Positions 43,860 to 54,582 of a stretch of DNA of 64,000 bases are shown piece after piece. Location of the stretch: NCBI GenBank assembly GCA_000750105.3, contig JPHH03000034.1, positions 124,001-188,000 of the forward strand. The letters run 5' to 3'. The position numbers and the translations under genes are program-made. Origin of the DNA: Tolypocladium sp. Sup5 PDA-1 (Eukaryota; Ascomycota; Sordariomycetes; Hypocreales; Ophiocordycipitaceae). The notes beneath the pieces were generated by a model. It was not told the DNA's origin. It saw only the letters and a program-made list of their open reading frames with translations, and searched no databases. Each line of letters opens with the position of its first letter. Within the stretch, counting starts at the first letter, position 1.

Positions 43860-44365
43860 TTAACGGAATTCAACGCGGTACGACCCAAGCCTTCTAGGGT
43901 CGATTTTGTGCTTGCCATTGGTAGGCCCATCAAGTATAATATTTGTGGGGCCACTTCCAGAGGAGCCACTAAAATAATTGTCATTGCATATTCTCAGTCT
44001 ACCTCTTAAGGATTACCACTTACGACCAGCAAAGCACTTTGACATTAACGGCGCTTTTGATTTCAATACCCTGGATGTTGCTATAGAAGGGTTAATCACG
44101 GTAATTAGTTAGGGGAAAGGTACCTCACTTACGGAGTACCCTCGAGAGTGTAGTTTGTGTCAAGTCGTGGTTCATGCGTGCGATCACTACCACCTTTGAC
44201 ATCCCATTTCACCTGTTTTAAATTTTAGCCCTGGATTATACAACATATAACCCTAAGAATTAATAAAAGGTGTTAACATACATAGACAGTGTTTTGAGGA
44301 GAGATGTCTTCAAAATCAATTTGATCATTGGTAGGCTCAGCTGCCATTGTAGGTTCACTTGCCAT
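43860..44365 (-). CDS. Small four-exon gene of unknown function (109 residues)
   Basis: Exons 44282..44365, 44133..44212, 44024..44080 and 43860..43968 (84, 80, 57 and 109 bp); introns 69, 52 and 55 bp, all GT..AG (donors GTATGT, GTAAGT, GTAAGT; acceptors AACAG, TATAG, TTTAG). Phases agree at all three junctions and yield one open frame, which chance would rarely give. The product starts MASEPTMAAEPTNDQIDFED, contains VKWDVKGGSDRTHEPRLDTN and GIEIKSAVNVKVLCWS, and ends RRLGSYRVEFR. No signal peptide or membrane span; the look is of a small beta-rich cytosolic protein. I recognise no family. It sits between a hAT relic and a tandem repeat, in AT-rich DNA, yet is undamaged. Confidence 0.6.
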
Positions 44366-44590
44366 CTTGAGAGGTATTCCGGAAGAACGATGAAAAAGAA
44401 TTCAGAAGTAGTCTGTTTATTTGGAAAGTCGAACTGTTCTTGGGAAGCGAGATTGAGCAGATAGAAGTCTGGTATTTATGTATTTTCCATTAGCCACTTT
44501 ATCTAAGATCTATTCTATTTTCCTCCTCACTATTGAGTCTTCAATAGTTTCTTCCTGCAGCCGCTCTAGATATTACGTGGCCATGAATCC

Positions 44591-44891
44591 TTGCAGCCCA
44601 TGCGGGGTGTTTTTCGTAACCGCCTGACGATCGCCAATATGGCTCTAGATCGCCGATATTAACCTAGACCGATCGAGATACCCGTCGGTCCGGTAGATCA
44701 TTTATTCAGATTTTGGTTTCGATTACTTGCCATGGTTACATTGCAGCTCGGCCCGTGCGGGGTTTTTCGTAACCCCCTGACGATCGCCAACATGGCTCTA
44801 GATCGCTGATATTGACCTAGACCGGTCGAGATACCTGTCGGTCCGGTAGATCATTGATTCAGGTTTCGGTTTCGATTACTTGTCATGGTTA
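44591..44891. repeat. Two tandem copies of a 150-bp unit
   Basis: Copies at 44591..44740 and 44741..44891. Differences are mainly C/T and G/A transitions (ATATTAACC vs ATATTGACC, CCGATCGAG vs CCGGTCGAG), as expected of RIP acting on a duplication. Confidence 0.7.
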
Positions 44892-46328
44892 CGTTGAAGC
44901 TTAGCTTTTCGGCAGGCTCCCTCCAATCATTGCTGACTGGGTGCCAAAGCCACGGATTTTGGGCTGGTACATTCTGGGTAGGCCATGCACTGAGCTATCC
45001 ACCAGACGACAGCCATTCAGGTCGACGCCCACTGGAGTACAGCCACGGTTTTGGGATGGCACACCGAGGCCACCCTTCTATTGTGCCAGCTGCCGAAGCC
45101 TGGCCTTGGACCTGGGCTATCGCTTCAGTGACAGCACTGCAGTGCTCCAGCAGCATCTCTTTCCAAAATTTATCCATGTGTGTTCTTGGCCACATTGGGC
45201 TATTGCTGACTTTTAGTCACTCTCCTGCGCTGTTGTTGGCATGTCTTGAGCGTTGAGACGAGAGTCACCATATGGCTACGAGTGGGCGGCCTTGGAATGC
45301 CACTCCTTAGGCCGACTCAGAGCTGACGAACAGTCCAAAGTTGGCCTGTCCCGACCACTTCGTGTAGGTGAAATCGTCCCCTATTTACCTCCCTGCTGGC
45401 CTCTGTACCAAGACAGAGATTTCCTTGCTTTTTCTCAGCCCTAGGGGTCAGCAGACCTACTGACCGATCGGCAGATCAACTATCTGGTCAACAGGCCAAC
45501 TAACCTCTGTGCTTAGCCGGTCTCTTCCTTGCTTTTCCTCAGACCGAAGTCAACAGCCTTGTGTCACATCAGACGGGCGTCAAGACTTTTGCAAACACAT
45601 TGTTCGGCATAAACGCAAAGAAACCGTAACACTTGTACTTGAGTACACGAATCATACTTGCACGGATAGGGCCTACGAAGAGATTCACAGAGTTGGAGAT
45701 GTACTATATTGGAATCGCAGCTTCTTTATAGTCTCAACTTCGGGAAGCCCACGAACTAATAAAGTTCCATGCTTAGTTTTTTATAGACTTAATCTACAAG
45801 TAGGCACTTCTTTCTTGCCTTTTACATGTGTGGAAGTGAACTAATCTGCCTCCGCGTTACCGCTTCCATATCATGACTGTCGTTCCTATCCCGCCTTCTG
45901 TAACAAAGCCTGGGCCTAGGTTTCATGGACTACTTCGTCAGAACGAGCGAGCAAGGACGGGCAGGGTCCCGGTTATAGCGGGCTTCAAGTTATGAAGTCC
46001 TCCGGAGGCATGATTCCATTGCATACCACACGTGCTGCTGCTGCTGCTGTTGCTGTCGTCTACACCCTCGAGGGCGCCGAGGGCATGAAGGTCTACGCCG
46101 CCTTTATCGCGACTCCTGCAGACACCGGCGCCGACGAATCCGCATGACTAGACGTGAAAATCTGCGTTAAGGGCATGGTAGATGGTCTGAGCGAGCAATC
46201 CTCAGCACAGCGTCGAGCGGCCACACGGCATGCGGGAACGCTAGGGGAACTGGGAACCCTATCACTTCTTTGTACCTATAGTAATTATTCTTCTAATTTC
46301 ATCCTTTTCTAACCGTCTAATCTGCCGG
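44892..46328. other. No gene supported
   Basis: Short frames only. A CTG-rich run at about 46029-46050 lies inside a 51-codon open frame (45992..46147) with an Ala run; it has no recognisable domain and is not called. Confidence 0.4.
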
Positions 46329-48011
46329 TCAATTAATCTTAAAGTATCCCAGCTGTAATCTCGTGAACAGACCCGTCGGGTCGTACTTCTGATGAATGGC
46401 TCTCAGTCTCGCATGGTTGGTTGGACCATAACCCTCGAACACTTCCTGGTCCGCTGCATCGTAGTTCTGATAGATATATCTGTTAGCCAACTTTCGGCAT
46501 TTTGCGAGCGCGACACCCCGGGCGATAAACTCGGATGCGAATTTTAAGATGCGGTCATCATCTTCGATGTTGGCCCATGCGATAGAGATGTTGATCACTA
46601 GGGATTAGATGTTAGGTTGACGCCGGAAGGGTCAGGAGTTAGGGGGAACTAACGGATGAGAGGACCGTCCGCAGCAGTTATCCCTAGGGCGTTACCGCCG
46701 TTTGAGGTGAAATGTGATGTCATTGCTGTGGAGAGAGGCTGGAAGACCAAAGCTGGCAGCACATCAGTTGCGTTTGCAATCCCGGGAATTTGAGATGCGA
46801 ACAAGGCTTGGATATCCGTCATGATTTGCATATCGTTGTAGACCGTGAATGTCCAGAAAGTCTCTCTGAAACCACCTGGCTGGGTTGCGTTTAATTCAAG
46901 CGCAAGGTCCGTCAGGTTGGTGACGCGGGCCGAAGTTTGAATGTGAGGGATGCTGGTAAAGTTTGCGAGGATCGGTGCATCTGCGATAGGCTTGCCGTAC
47001 TCGAGATCAACACTACCGACGAATATATTTGCAGCTGCGACGTAGACATAGGCGAGAATCACCGCGCCGTAGGGGTCCTTGTGGTGGTTGATGTTGAAAT
47101 TGTAGAGTGCTGTATTCAGTGCAGGCATGTTGTGAGCTGAATGGGCGTACTGGCCTCCCCACATCTTGCCCTGCTCAAAGGATGCAAGATCGAAGCGTGT
47201 GACAATGCCAAAGTTGTTGCCACCTCCTCGAAGTGCAAAGAAAAGGTCTGGATGAGATCGTTCATTCACGTTGTTGATGGATCCATCGGCGAAAACGACC
47301 TATACGATATTTGTGAGGAAAAACAAGCCGCATTAGGGGGGGGGGCCACTATTTCTTACTTGGTAGTTTTTGACCGTGTCACACGACCATCCATATCGGC
47401 CAGAGAAGAACGATATCCCACCTCCGAGAGTCAATCCTCCTACACCGATCGCGCCGGACCTTCCCCCGACCACACTCAGATTCTTAGTGTCCAACTCCAT
47501 GTAAATGGACGACCAGAGCATTCCTGCACCCACGGAGGTCTGCGTCCGGTCGTGTGAGACGACCAACTCGTTGAGATTTCTCAGATCGATGGCCACACCC
47601 CTGTCGCCGATATTCGATGCACCGGCGAACGAAGCATGCCCGCCGCTTTTTACTACGAATTGGCAGTTGTTAGCCTTGAGTATTTGGAGGGCTATAGAGA
47701 TATCCAGCGCAGAGTTGGAGGTCACGCGACAGGCGGGTCGTTGGCTGGCCTGCTGGTCAGACCAGTATCGGAAATTTTCGAGCTCGTACGATGAGCTATG
47801 AGGCAGCACGACTCGGCCCCAAAGGGACGAAGCCAACTCTGCGCACTATTTGTACTCGGTTGTCAGTACTCGCCATCGTAATTACCAAGACGTCTCTGGG
47901 TGCTCATACCGCGATTGTGCATCTGCCAAATGTATCAGCACTGACATCTTGAGATACGACAGTCTGACTCCGGGCCGCCAGCAGCACCGACGTTGTGGTG
48001 GTCCACTTCAT
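46329..48011 (-). CDS. Secreted FAD-linked oxidase (PCMH-type, berberine-bridge-like), 4 exons
   Basis: Exons 47910..48011, 47360..47845, 46654..47299 and 46329..46597; introns 64, 60 and 56 bp, all in phase; product 500 residues. Exon 1 encodes a probable signal peptide (MKWTTTTSVLLAARS). The FAD domain carries FVVKSGGHASFAG, whose His is the usual flavin link, GGLTLGGGISFFS and YGWSCDTVKNY, whose Cys sits where a second flavin bond forms in berberine-bridge enzymes. The C-terminus has RYIYQNYDAADQEVFEGYG and ends YDPTGLFTRLQLGYFKIN, the family's typical end. Such enzymes oxidise sugars or secondary metabolites outside the cell with O2. Intact. Intron 2 holds a run of ten G (47336..47345). 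The next gene is a drug-efflux transporter, which would suit a metabolite-related role, but this is weak. Confidence 0.85.
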
Positions 48012-49359
48012 GGCTTCAACTGTCGCAACTTCAACACAGGAAAAGCAATTGACGCAATTGATGAGCACAGCAAGTCAGTCTAATGAGCTGCGTGTTGTGT
48101 GTGTGCAGCTTGTGCGAAGTTGTTCGTGGAGGCGGACTGGAAGGGGTCTCAGATCCCATGAGGAATGACAGCTCGAATCGAATGTTGCACCTCCGGCTAA
48201 TTAACGAACGCCTGCAAGAATCGCTTGAAGTGGAGTCGGACGGGAAGAACCTCCGCAACGCACGCGGAGGTAATTAACAACTAATGTATTGCAGCTAACA
48301 CCTAGATTGCACGCGAGTTGGCTTGGCTGAAAGAGGAAGGTACTCACGGGGCGCACACTATTGTACGAGTACTTCTGTCTTGCATTTTCACTAGGTTTGT
48401 ATGACGCGGAAGTCGACAGCAGCCCTCCAACCGACTGCTGGGAGTATGTGCCAAAGTCTATATATGCAGCGAACAATCTCCTCGAGAAAGAAGACGTATA
48501 TAATAGATGTGAATCGTCTTTCTTGAACACGGTGTGATTTGCAACATCCTTTTGGTGTTATAATCAGCAAATTCATCTCCCTTTTTTTTGTCCCCTCCCT
48601 TTTCGTGCTCAACAAGTACTTCGTTGCCTGCTGCTTCTGTCAATCCCCCACTAGCTAAATTCGGTCAAAGCTGCAGCTAATGACGGATCAGCGCAGGGGT
48701 ATTACGATTAGCGGCCCTCGGGCCGGAAGTCACGGGCGGGCCCTCCCGACCTCTACGGAGACGACATGCGCAATTTCCTCAGGAAGCGAAGTTCGATACA
48801 GCCTTGCAACATTCTCTTCGTACGTTTCTACCATTAGCTCGTCGGCTGAGCTGGGTCACGCATTCGCGAATTTTCGACCGAATCTTGCATGGCTGGCGGT
48901 TAAGTCATCAGCGACACATGGGCGGAAGACCGCAGCATGAAGGCCGCCAGCTAATCGTGCCGCGTATGCTACGGCTCCATAACAAAGTCCAAGAAATCAG
49001 CGTCAACAGTTGCACGGACGGATACTTCACACCAACGTTGCCCGCGCGAGTAGCAACTGCAGAGGAAAGTCTTACGACGTGCACGGGTATACTCATGACA
49101 TGGATTCTGCTACGGGCAAATACTTGCTGGTCAACATGTCCCACTCGCGAGCGATCAGTTCGAACCACGCGATCGGGATCGAACTATTCTCGTCATCTCC
49201 AGGGACTCGCATTTCTCAGCCGCAGCTTCTTCCGCGGAAGCACTCTCGTCGACTTCTATTAGGAACCAGTGCTCGAACAAGGACATCCAGTGATCCACCC
49301 TCTTTCGGGATAGTGCTCATTGAGACACGTTACGTTGCACAGAATGGAGCCCAAGCCTC
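48012..49359. other. No gene supported
   Basis: Several frames of 60-150 codons on both strands overlap at 48680-49360 without recognisable domains. The left end is the promoter of the FAD-linked oxidase. Confidence 0.45.
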
Positions 49360-51735
49360 CTAGCTGGACCGGCGTGAGCGCGTTTTCTCCGCTATGGGCG
49401 GCTGCCCGTCGGAGGTCGTTGGCCGCTCTCCGCTAGCCACGTTGTCACCACGCGGCACATTCATTTCTGTCTCCGTTTCCGGCTTCTTCTTGATGTTGAC
49501 ATTCGAGATGAAGAGTGCGAACACCAGCGAGAGAACGTTCGCTGGGACGCCAATGATGTAGACGGTCGAGAGGGACTTGCTGCAGGCACGCGTCAAGTCA
49601 TCATCCACGGCGACAAGCGCGAGCAGACTCACACGTAGGCGCGTACGACGTTAGGGACCAGTGCGTCTGGGACCGCGCTGTAGATCGACAACGGCGACTG
49701 CTGTATCGCCGCGAAAGGCGCGTCCGGCGCGTACTGTCGCAAATTGCGCACGAGTTCGGACGAGAAGGTGGCTTCGGCGATGGCGAGACCAATCGTGCCA
49801 CCGAGGAACTGTAAGATAGGGATAAGTTATGAGCGGCGGGCGCGAGCTATAAGTGTGATGTGCGCACCTGGCAGAAGTTGACCATACCGGTCGCCTGACT
49901 GATTAGCTTTGGTGTGTCGTCGAACTCAGCCTGCATGGCGAACAGGATGTTCTGCAGAGTTGTGCCAATACAGATCTGTCATACGGCTCGTATCAGAAGG
50001 ACTACACGAAATATACGGGAAAGTGCTTACGCCGACGAGGATCTGGTAGCCGATCACAGCTCCGTTCGAAGCGGACGCGGTCACCGTGTACATTAGTCCA
50101 GCGCCGACGGCGCCAACCATCGGTCCGCCGACAAGGTACGGCCAGTAGCGGCCGTAGCGACCTGTTTGTCAATAAAGTCCATCAGTCGTCCGGCACCAAC
50201 GGAAAACATAACACATACCGACGAGTTGTCCAGACACCACAATCGAGATGACGACGGACAGCATGAGCGGGAGCAAGTCCACACCGCTCTTCGTCGCAGA
50301 ATGGTGGCGGCCTGCCTGGTAGTAGATGGCTGTATACTATGGTCAGCCGACGACGTTCGGGGTCGGTGAAGCTGGAACACGACGCACGAATATACTATGG
50401 AAGGACGTCAGTGGCTGCCCCACAAGCGCGACCGGGACGACGAAACGCACGTAGGTGAAGATCAGGTAGGTGAAGCGGTTGAAGATCGCGAAGGAGCAGA
50501 TCGAGTAAATGGAGAGGCCCCTCTTGAAGATGGCCAACGGAACCATAGCCAGATCTCCCATATAGCGCTCCCAAAAGATGAATGCAGCAGTCAGCACGGG
50601 TGCAAGAACGAGGCACTGGTGCGAGTCAATCGGCGGGCCTTTCACGAGTGCGATACACGCGGAATACATACGACGATGACGTCTGCGCCGTTCCATGCCT
50701 TCTCGTTTCCGCCCCACTGGAGGCCTAGAATAAGACTTGTGACGGCGCCGAGACTGAGCGCAGCGCCAATCCAGTCCAAGGCAGCCGTGCGCCGCAACAT
50801 GGTCTTGGAAGAGCGATCATAGCCTTCGGAACCGAGCGGTGGTGGAGCGTCGACGAGCAATGTAATCGCTACAATGGATACGCCGCCCTGGGAGGATTTA
50901 GCAAGTGGCAAACGGCAACTGTGGCTGACGTACGATGGGTAAGTTGATGTAGAAGCACCACCGCCAGGTGACGTGGTCCGTGAGGGCGCCGCCTATGAGA
51001 GGTCTGATGACATTGGCTCAGTTGCACACCGAACGGAGAGGCATGTCCTCTTACCCAATGATCGAGGCACTGAGATACGATCAGCAGTCTATCATGTTTA
51101 CCAAAGCCGCAACGTACAGCGCGAATACCGATTCGAAGAGGCTGAACAGCGTGGGTCGATCCTCTAACCGCGTGGCCTGAGCTATCACTTGGAGAATACC
51201 AGTGAGAATGCCGGCGGCGCCGACGCCAGAGAGCGCACGTCCGCCGATGAGTGTGTTGACATCCTGGGCGGCACCACACAAGGCAGAGCCAACCTCGAAG
51301 ATCACCACAGATGCTATGAGCACATACTTGGCTGGGTAGACGCGAAGGACTTGCGAGAAGAAGAGGATGAAGGCAGTTTGCGTGAGGACGAACGAGGCGG
51401 CGACCCAGCCTTGTCGGGAGAACTATCGAGCGTTGTAAGTCCACGAACATCGGCCTGTCCTGCATAACTCACCGCGTTGAAGTCTGATGCGATGCGCGGC
51501 AGAGCAGTTGATAGAATAGTCTGGTCCAGCGCGATTACTGCATTGTTCAGTCGCACGATCGAAGATCACGTTTGGTGAACGTACGGAACAGGGCCAGTAG
51601 CATTGCTGCGAATGCGACGGATAACTTCTTGCCTGTCAGCAGATGTCTATCGCCCACGCTCGATGATGTCACGATCGGTGCATCGTTTGCGTTGTCGAGC
51701 TCAGAGTGTTGGGAACACGTAGCATCGTTGGCCAT
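49360..51735 (-). CDS. MFS drug efflux transporter (DHA2 / 14-TM type), 12 exons
   Basis: Exons 51585..51735, 51473..51537, 51118..51422, 51055..51069, 50934..51003, 50672..50887, 50447..50615, 50219..50329, 50031..50161, 49868..49975, 49633..49808 and 49360..49579 give 578 residues with every phase matched. Exon 4 is a 15-nt micro-exon supplying ASII between FAL and GPLIGGALTDHVTWRWCFYI. Family signs: ALDQTILSTALPRIASDF in TM1, SGVGAAGILTG, WRWCFYINLPIGG (DHA2 motif), and a 14-helix profile with C-terminal helix IIGVPANVLSLVFALFI. It likely pumps small toxic compounds out by H+ antiport. The least certain junction is intron 7 (50330..50446, donor GTTTCG), chosen because it restores TYVPIYYQAG. 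Intact and unusually intron-rich. Confidence 0.85.
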
Positions 51736-52670
51736 GGTGGCTTACGAGTTGGCGTGCTTGCGGGGAGATGAACGTGGATAAGACCAGAGCGCGAAAGGTG
51801 TCGAGGTTCGAGGAAAGCGAAGTGTGAGCACGACATGAGATGAAGCACCAACGGGCTTATGAAACCCACATTGCGGAGCACGTCTGAAGTGGACGCCGGC
51901 CGAGGGGGTAAAGCCGAGAAGGAACGAACCCTAGCCAGCTGAATCTGATGGGTACTAACTAATGAGCCTGTTCGGCCCATACACCGCCAATCTCGTCGCT
52001 GCGACGGATCTAACACGCGTAACCCTGCGACTCTCCTCCAACCAAATGTCGTACTGCCCAACCTCACTCTTCGGGCTCCATACAATCGCAGGCAAAATGT
52101 ACAAAAGGACTATGCAGGCTATCCTTGGTTACAGTATGCACGTTGGTTTAACTCTTTAAAAAACAAAAGGACTATGCAGGCTATTCCTACCAGTTACAGT
52201 GCGGTATAAATTGCTTTTGCCTTGAATAAATTGAATCGATATATCGTTGCGAGTGTACGGAGTAGTCTGGACTAATAGTCTAAGTGGTCTGCACTATTAG
52301 GAGCGCTGCTCCAATCCTTTAGCTGAAGAGAAAGATCTTCGCTGCTTGTTGTGCTCTCCCCGCCTTTGTCCTCCTGGAAGTAGCATCCGAGCTTCAGCAG
52401 TCGTTGCCCGGCTTTCTAGGCAGTCGGCCGTATGCAGGCCGGTGGCACGGATTGCAGCGCTGAGCACAGTATCAATTCCTCGAACCCGCACTCATGTGCT
52501 TCGTCGCGACGTAGCCGCAATCACTCGCAACCACAGCACTATCGCGTCGCGTCAGGATGGAATGGAGAAGGCGTGAGCATACACTCACTCCTGTTTACGC
52601 GTGATTAACTAACAACCTCTGCTGCAGTCTTGCGCGGTTGCATGAAGACGACGAGCTTCTCTTTGTAACC
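51736..52670. other. Intergenic with a 22-bp direct repeat
   Basis: Transporter promoter on the left. ACAAAAGGACTATGCAGGCT (plus AT) occurs at 52101..52122 and again at 52163..52184. TACGGAGTA occurs at 52256. The frame at 52346-52576 has no recognisable domain. Confidence 0.45.
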
Positions 52671-52719
52671 AGTGCGGTACACAACACGGCGGAATCCCTA
52701 TTCCCCCGCAGATAGACAC

Positions 52720-52860
52720 GTACTTCAAGTGCGCAAAACTCGAGTGAGGGCTGCCCTATCATGGCTTCAAAAGAATAATCCCCTTTACGAGCACGTCATA
52801 ATCAATCAGGGGGAGATGGACGACTGGCGGTATGCCGACGGCTCGAGCTGTGTAAGGTAT
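52720..52860 (+). pseudogene. Helitron-type helicase N-terminal scrap
   Basis: The frame reads VRKTRVRAALSWLQKNNPLY then EHVIINQGEMDDW, which matches the block before the helicase in fungal Helitrons (RV..AL.WLk.NNPLY..v.I). Only some 45 residues are present; flanks do not continue the family. Confidence 0.45.
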
Positions 52861-52970
52861 GCCCTTAATTGTGCTAGAGATCCCTTCTACTTTTGGACAG
52901 GCGGCCTTTACTACATGGTTTTTCGAGGCCTTAATTCTATTAAGGTATATAGATCAGGGCCTACTTCGTC

Positions 52971-53797
52971 TTAAAATGTGGAAATTGACATGGAAGGGAC
53001 CTGCATGTTCAAAGAGGAGCCGGCACCGCTGCCATATAGCGTGTGCCAACCATCCCCCTCTGCATCACCTCCGCACCATATCCATACCTCATAAAAGTGG
53101 TCGCTGTCGACAGCGGTGGGTGCGAACAGCGGGAAGCCCGAGTTCTGTCCGTTAAAATCGCCGTCACTGTCGAGATCCCAAAGGGATGTCTGCAGGTTGA
53201 CGACTGCGCGCACGAAGTCGCCCGCCAGGGTATACTCTCCCACGTAGATTCCCATGAAGGCGTGCGTGTGCGACGAGTCCACGAAATTTTCGAACCAGTA
53301 ATGGTAGTTGATGCCGGGGTTGGCGGAAATTTGCATGATGGCCTTGCCCTCCGCCGGGCGGAAGAAGTTGCCCACGGCGGCGGTGGCGTTCGCAGTGCCG
53401 GCATCGTCAACGTTGGACCACACGCCTATCGAGGCTTCGCCCGTTGCCTTATTCGCCGTGGCGAGGGCTGTCGCCGAGCCCCCCGTGGCCTTCCAGGTGA
53501 AGTCATACGTAAACGGGACGGCGAAGGTTAGGCTACGGGGCTCGCCGCCAGCGGGTTTTGACACCAGTGGCTTGCCGAGACGGTTGGACTTTCCCTCAGG
53601 GACTTGACGACATCTGGAATGTTCTTGTGATCCGTGGCAAGGTTGCGTAGGATGTTGAACTCGGCCTCGCGGGCGGGACGTATCTTTTTGAGTTCCCGAA
53701 CTCTCTGTTCGAACGTCTTTTGGAATATGACACTCAGCCGAGCTTTGGCTTTCTCGATCACGCCAGCTGGGGGTTGCCACTCCGTTCCGGAATCCAT
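52971..53797 (-). pseudogene. Unknown family, copy A (frameshifted)
   Basis: From ATG 53797 the frame reads MDSGTEWQPPAGVIEKAKAR, QKTFEQRVRELKK up to about KSLRE (53600), then coding continues in another frame with SLTFAVPFTYDFTW, MQISANPGINYHYWFENFVD, AFMGIYVGEYTLAGDFVRAV and VWIWCGGDAEGDGW to a stop at 52971. It aligns along its length with the gene at 54583. At about 53560-53610 one or two indels break the frame, either a true lesion or a sequence error. No signal peptide; an N-terminal helical part and a C-terminal beta-rich domain with repeated aromatic/Asp signatures. I do not recognise the family. Confidence 0.6.
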
Positions 53798-54582
53798 GGT
53801 TGATCTTACGGAAAAGGGATGCAGAATAGTTATACGAGCAGGTCCGGATTCAGGATTGTGTCGAAAGGCTGGGGGCATGAGTTCACTCAATTACTACTGC
53901 TGTTGTATGGCCGTTGGTGGGAATATATCATAATTCTGGAAGCTTACCTGTTGCAATGGCGGCATGTAGCTAAAGGAAACCACGGTAACATGGTGCCGTC
54001 ATAGATGAGCCTTTCTACTCACGGCTGCTGCCTGGGCGAAAGAAGTCGGTCGAACCACGTAAAGTGGTACGCCACGCTGGAATAACCCCGCAGTTCCAAG
54101 CATGACAGCTTCCCTCTTTAAACGATAGGTTATGACAGTATACTGTGGCGCTTGGGTCTCACGAAAGTTCTTAACCTAATGGTGGCGTGAAGTAATAATA
54201 GTGGCGTTTGGCAATAATAATGGCGGCCAGTAGCACAAAGAGTCTGTGCCCTCTTGTTAATTCAACCGATCGTCATTATTCATGATGCCTTCAAGATCCA
54301 AATATACCGCAGATATATCTGCTGTAAAAAGGAATACTGCTTCTAGACCCTTGACTTTCATTCCAGTGTATCGTCATCATATCATCACTCTCTGCCGATA
54401 TTCGGTTATCGAACATATCCAAATTCATATAATATAGGTGTGTTCATGATATTAGAATTAAAACTTTTTCAGTTACACAACTTCCACGGTCTGTGTTACC
54501 TGTTCCACAGTCCTGCAGTCCCACAGTTCAATCTCGGTTGGAAACCTGGCAAGCCAGTATTTTGAAAACTGCAGCGAGAACC
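53798..54582. promoter_or_regulatory. Shared upstream region of the divergent unknown pair
   Basis: About 785 bp between the two start codons; AT-rich at 54170-54480. No specific site assigned. Confidence 0.45.

Noticed and set aside
45509..45844. 111-codon plus-strand frame
   Set aside because: No recognisable motif, no convincing promoter or splice structure.
48680..49363. Plus-strand frames of 86-152 codons suspected to be a P450 fragment
   Set aside because: No ExxR or Cys-haem motif could be read in any frame.
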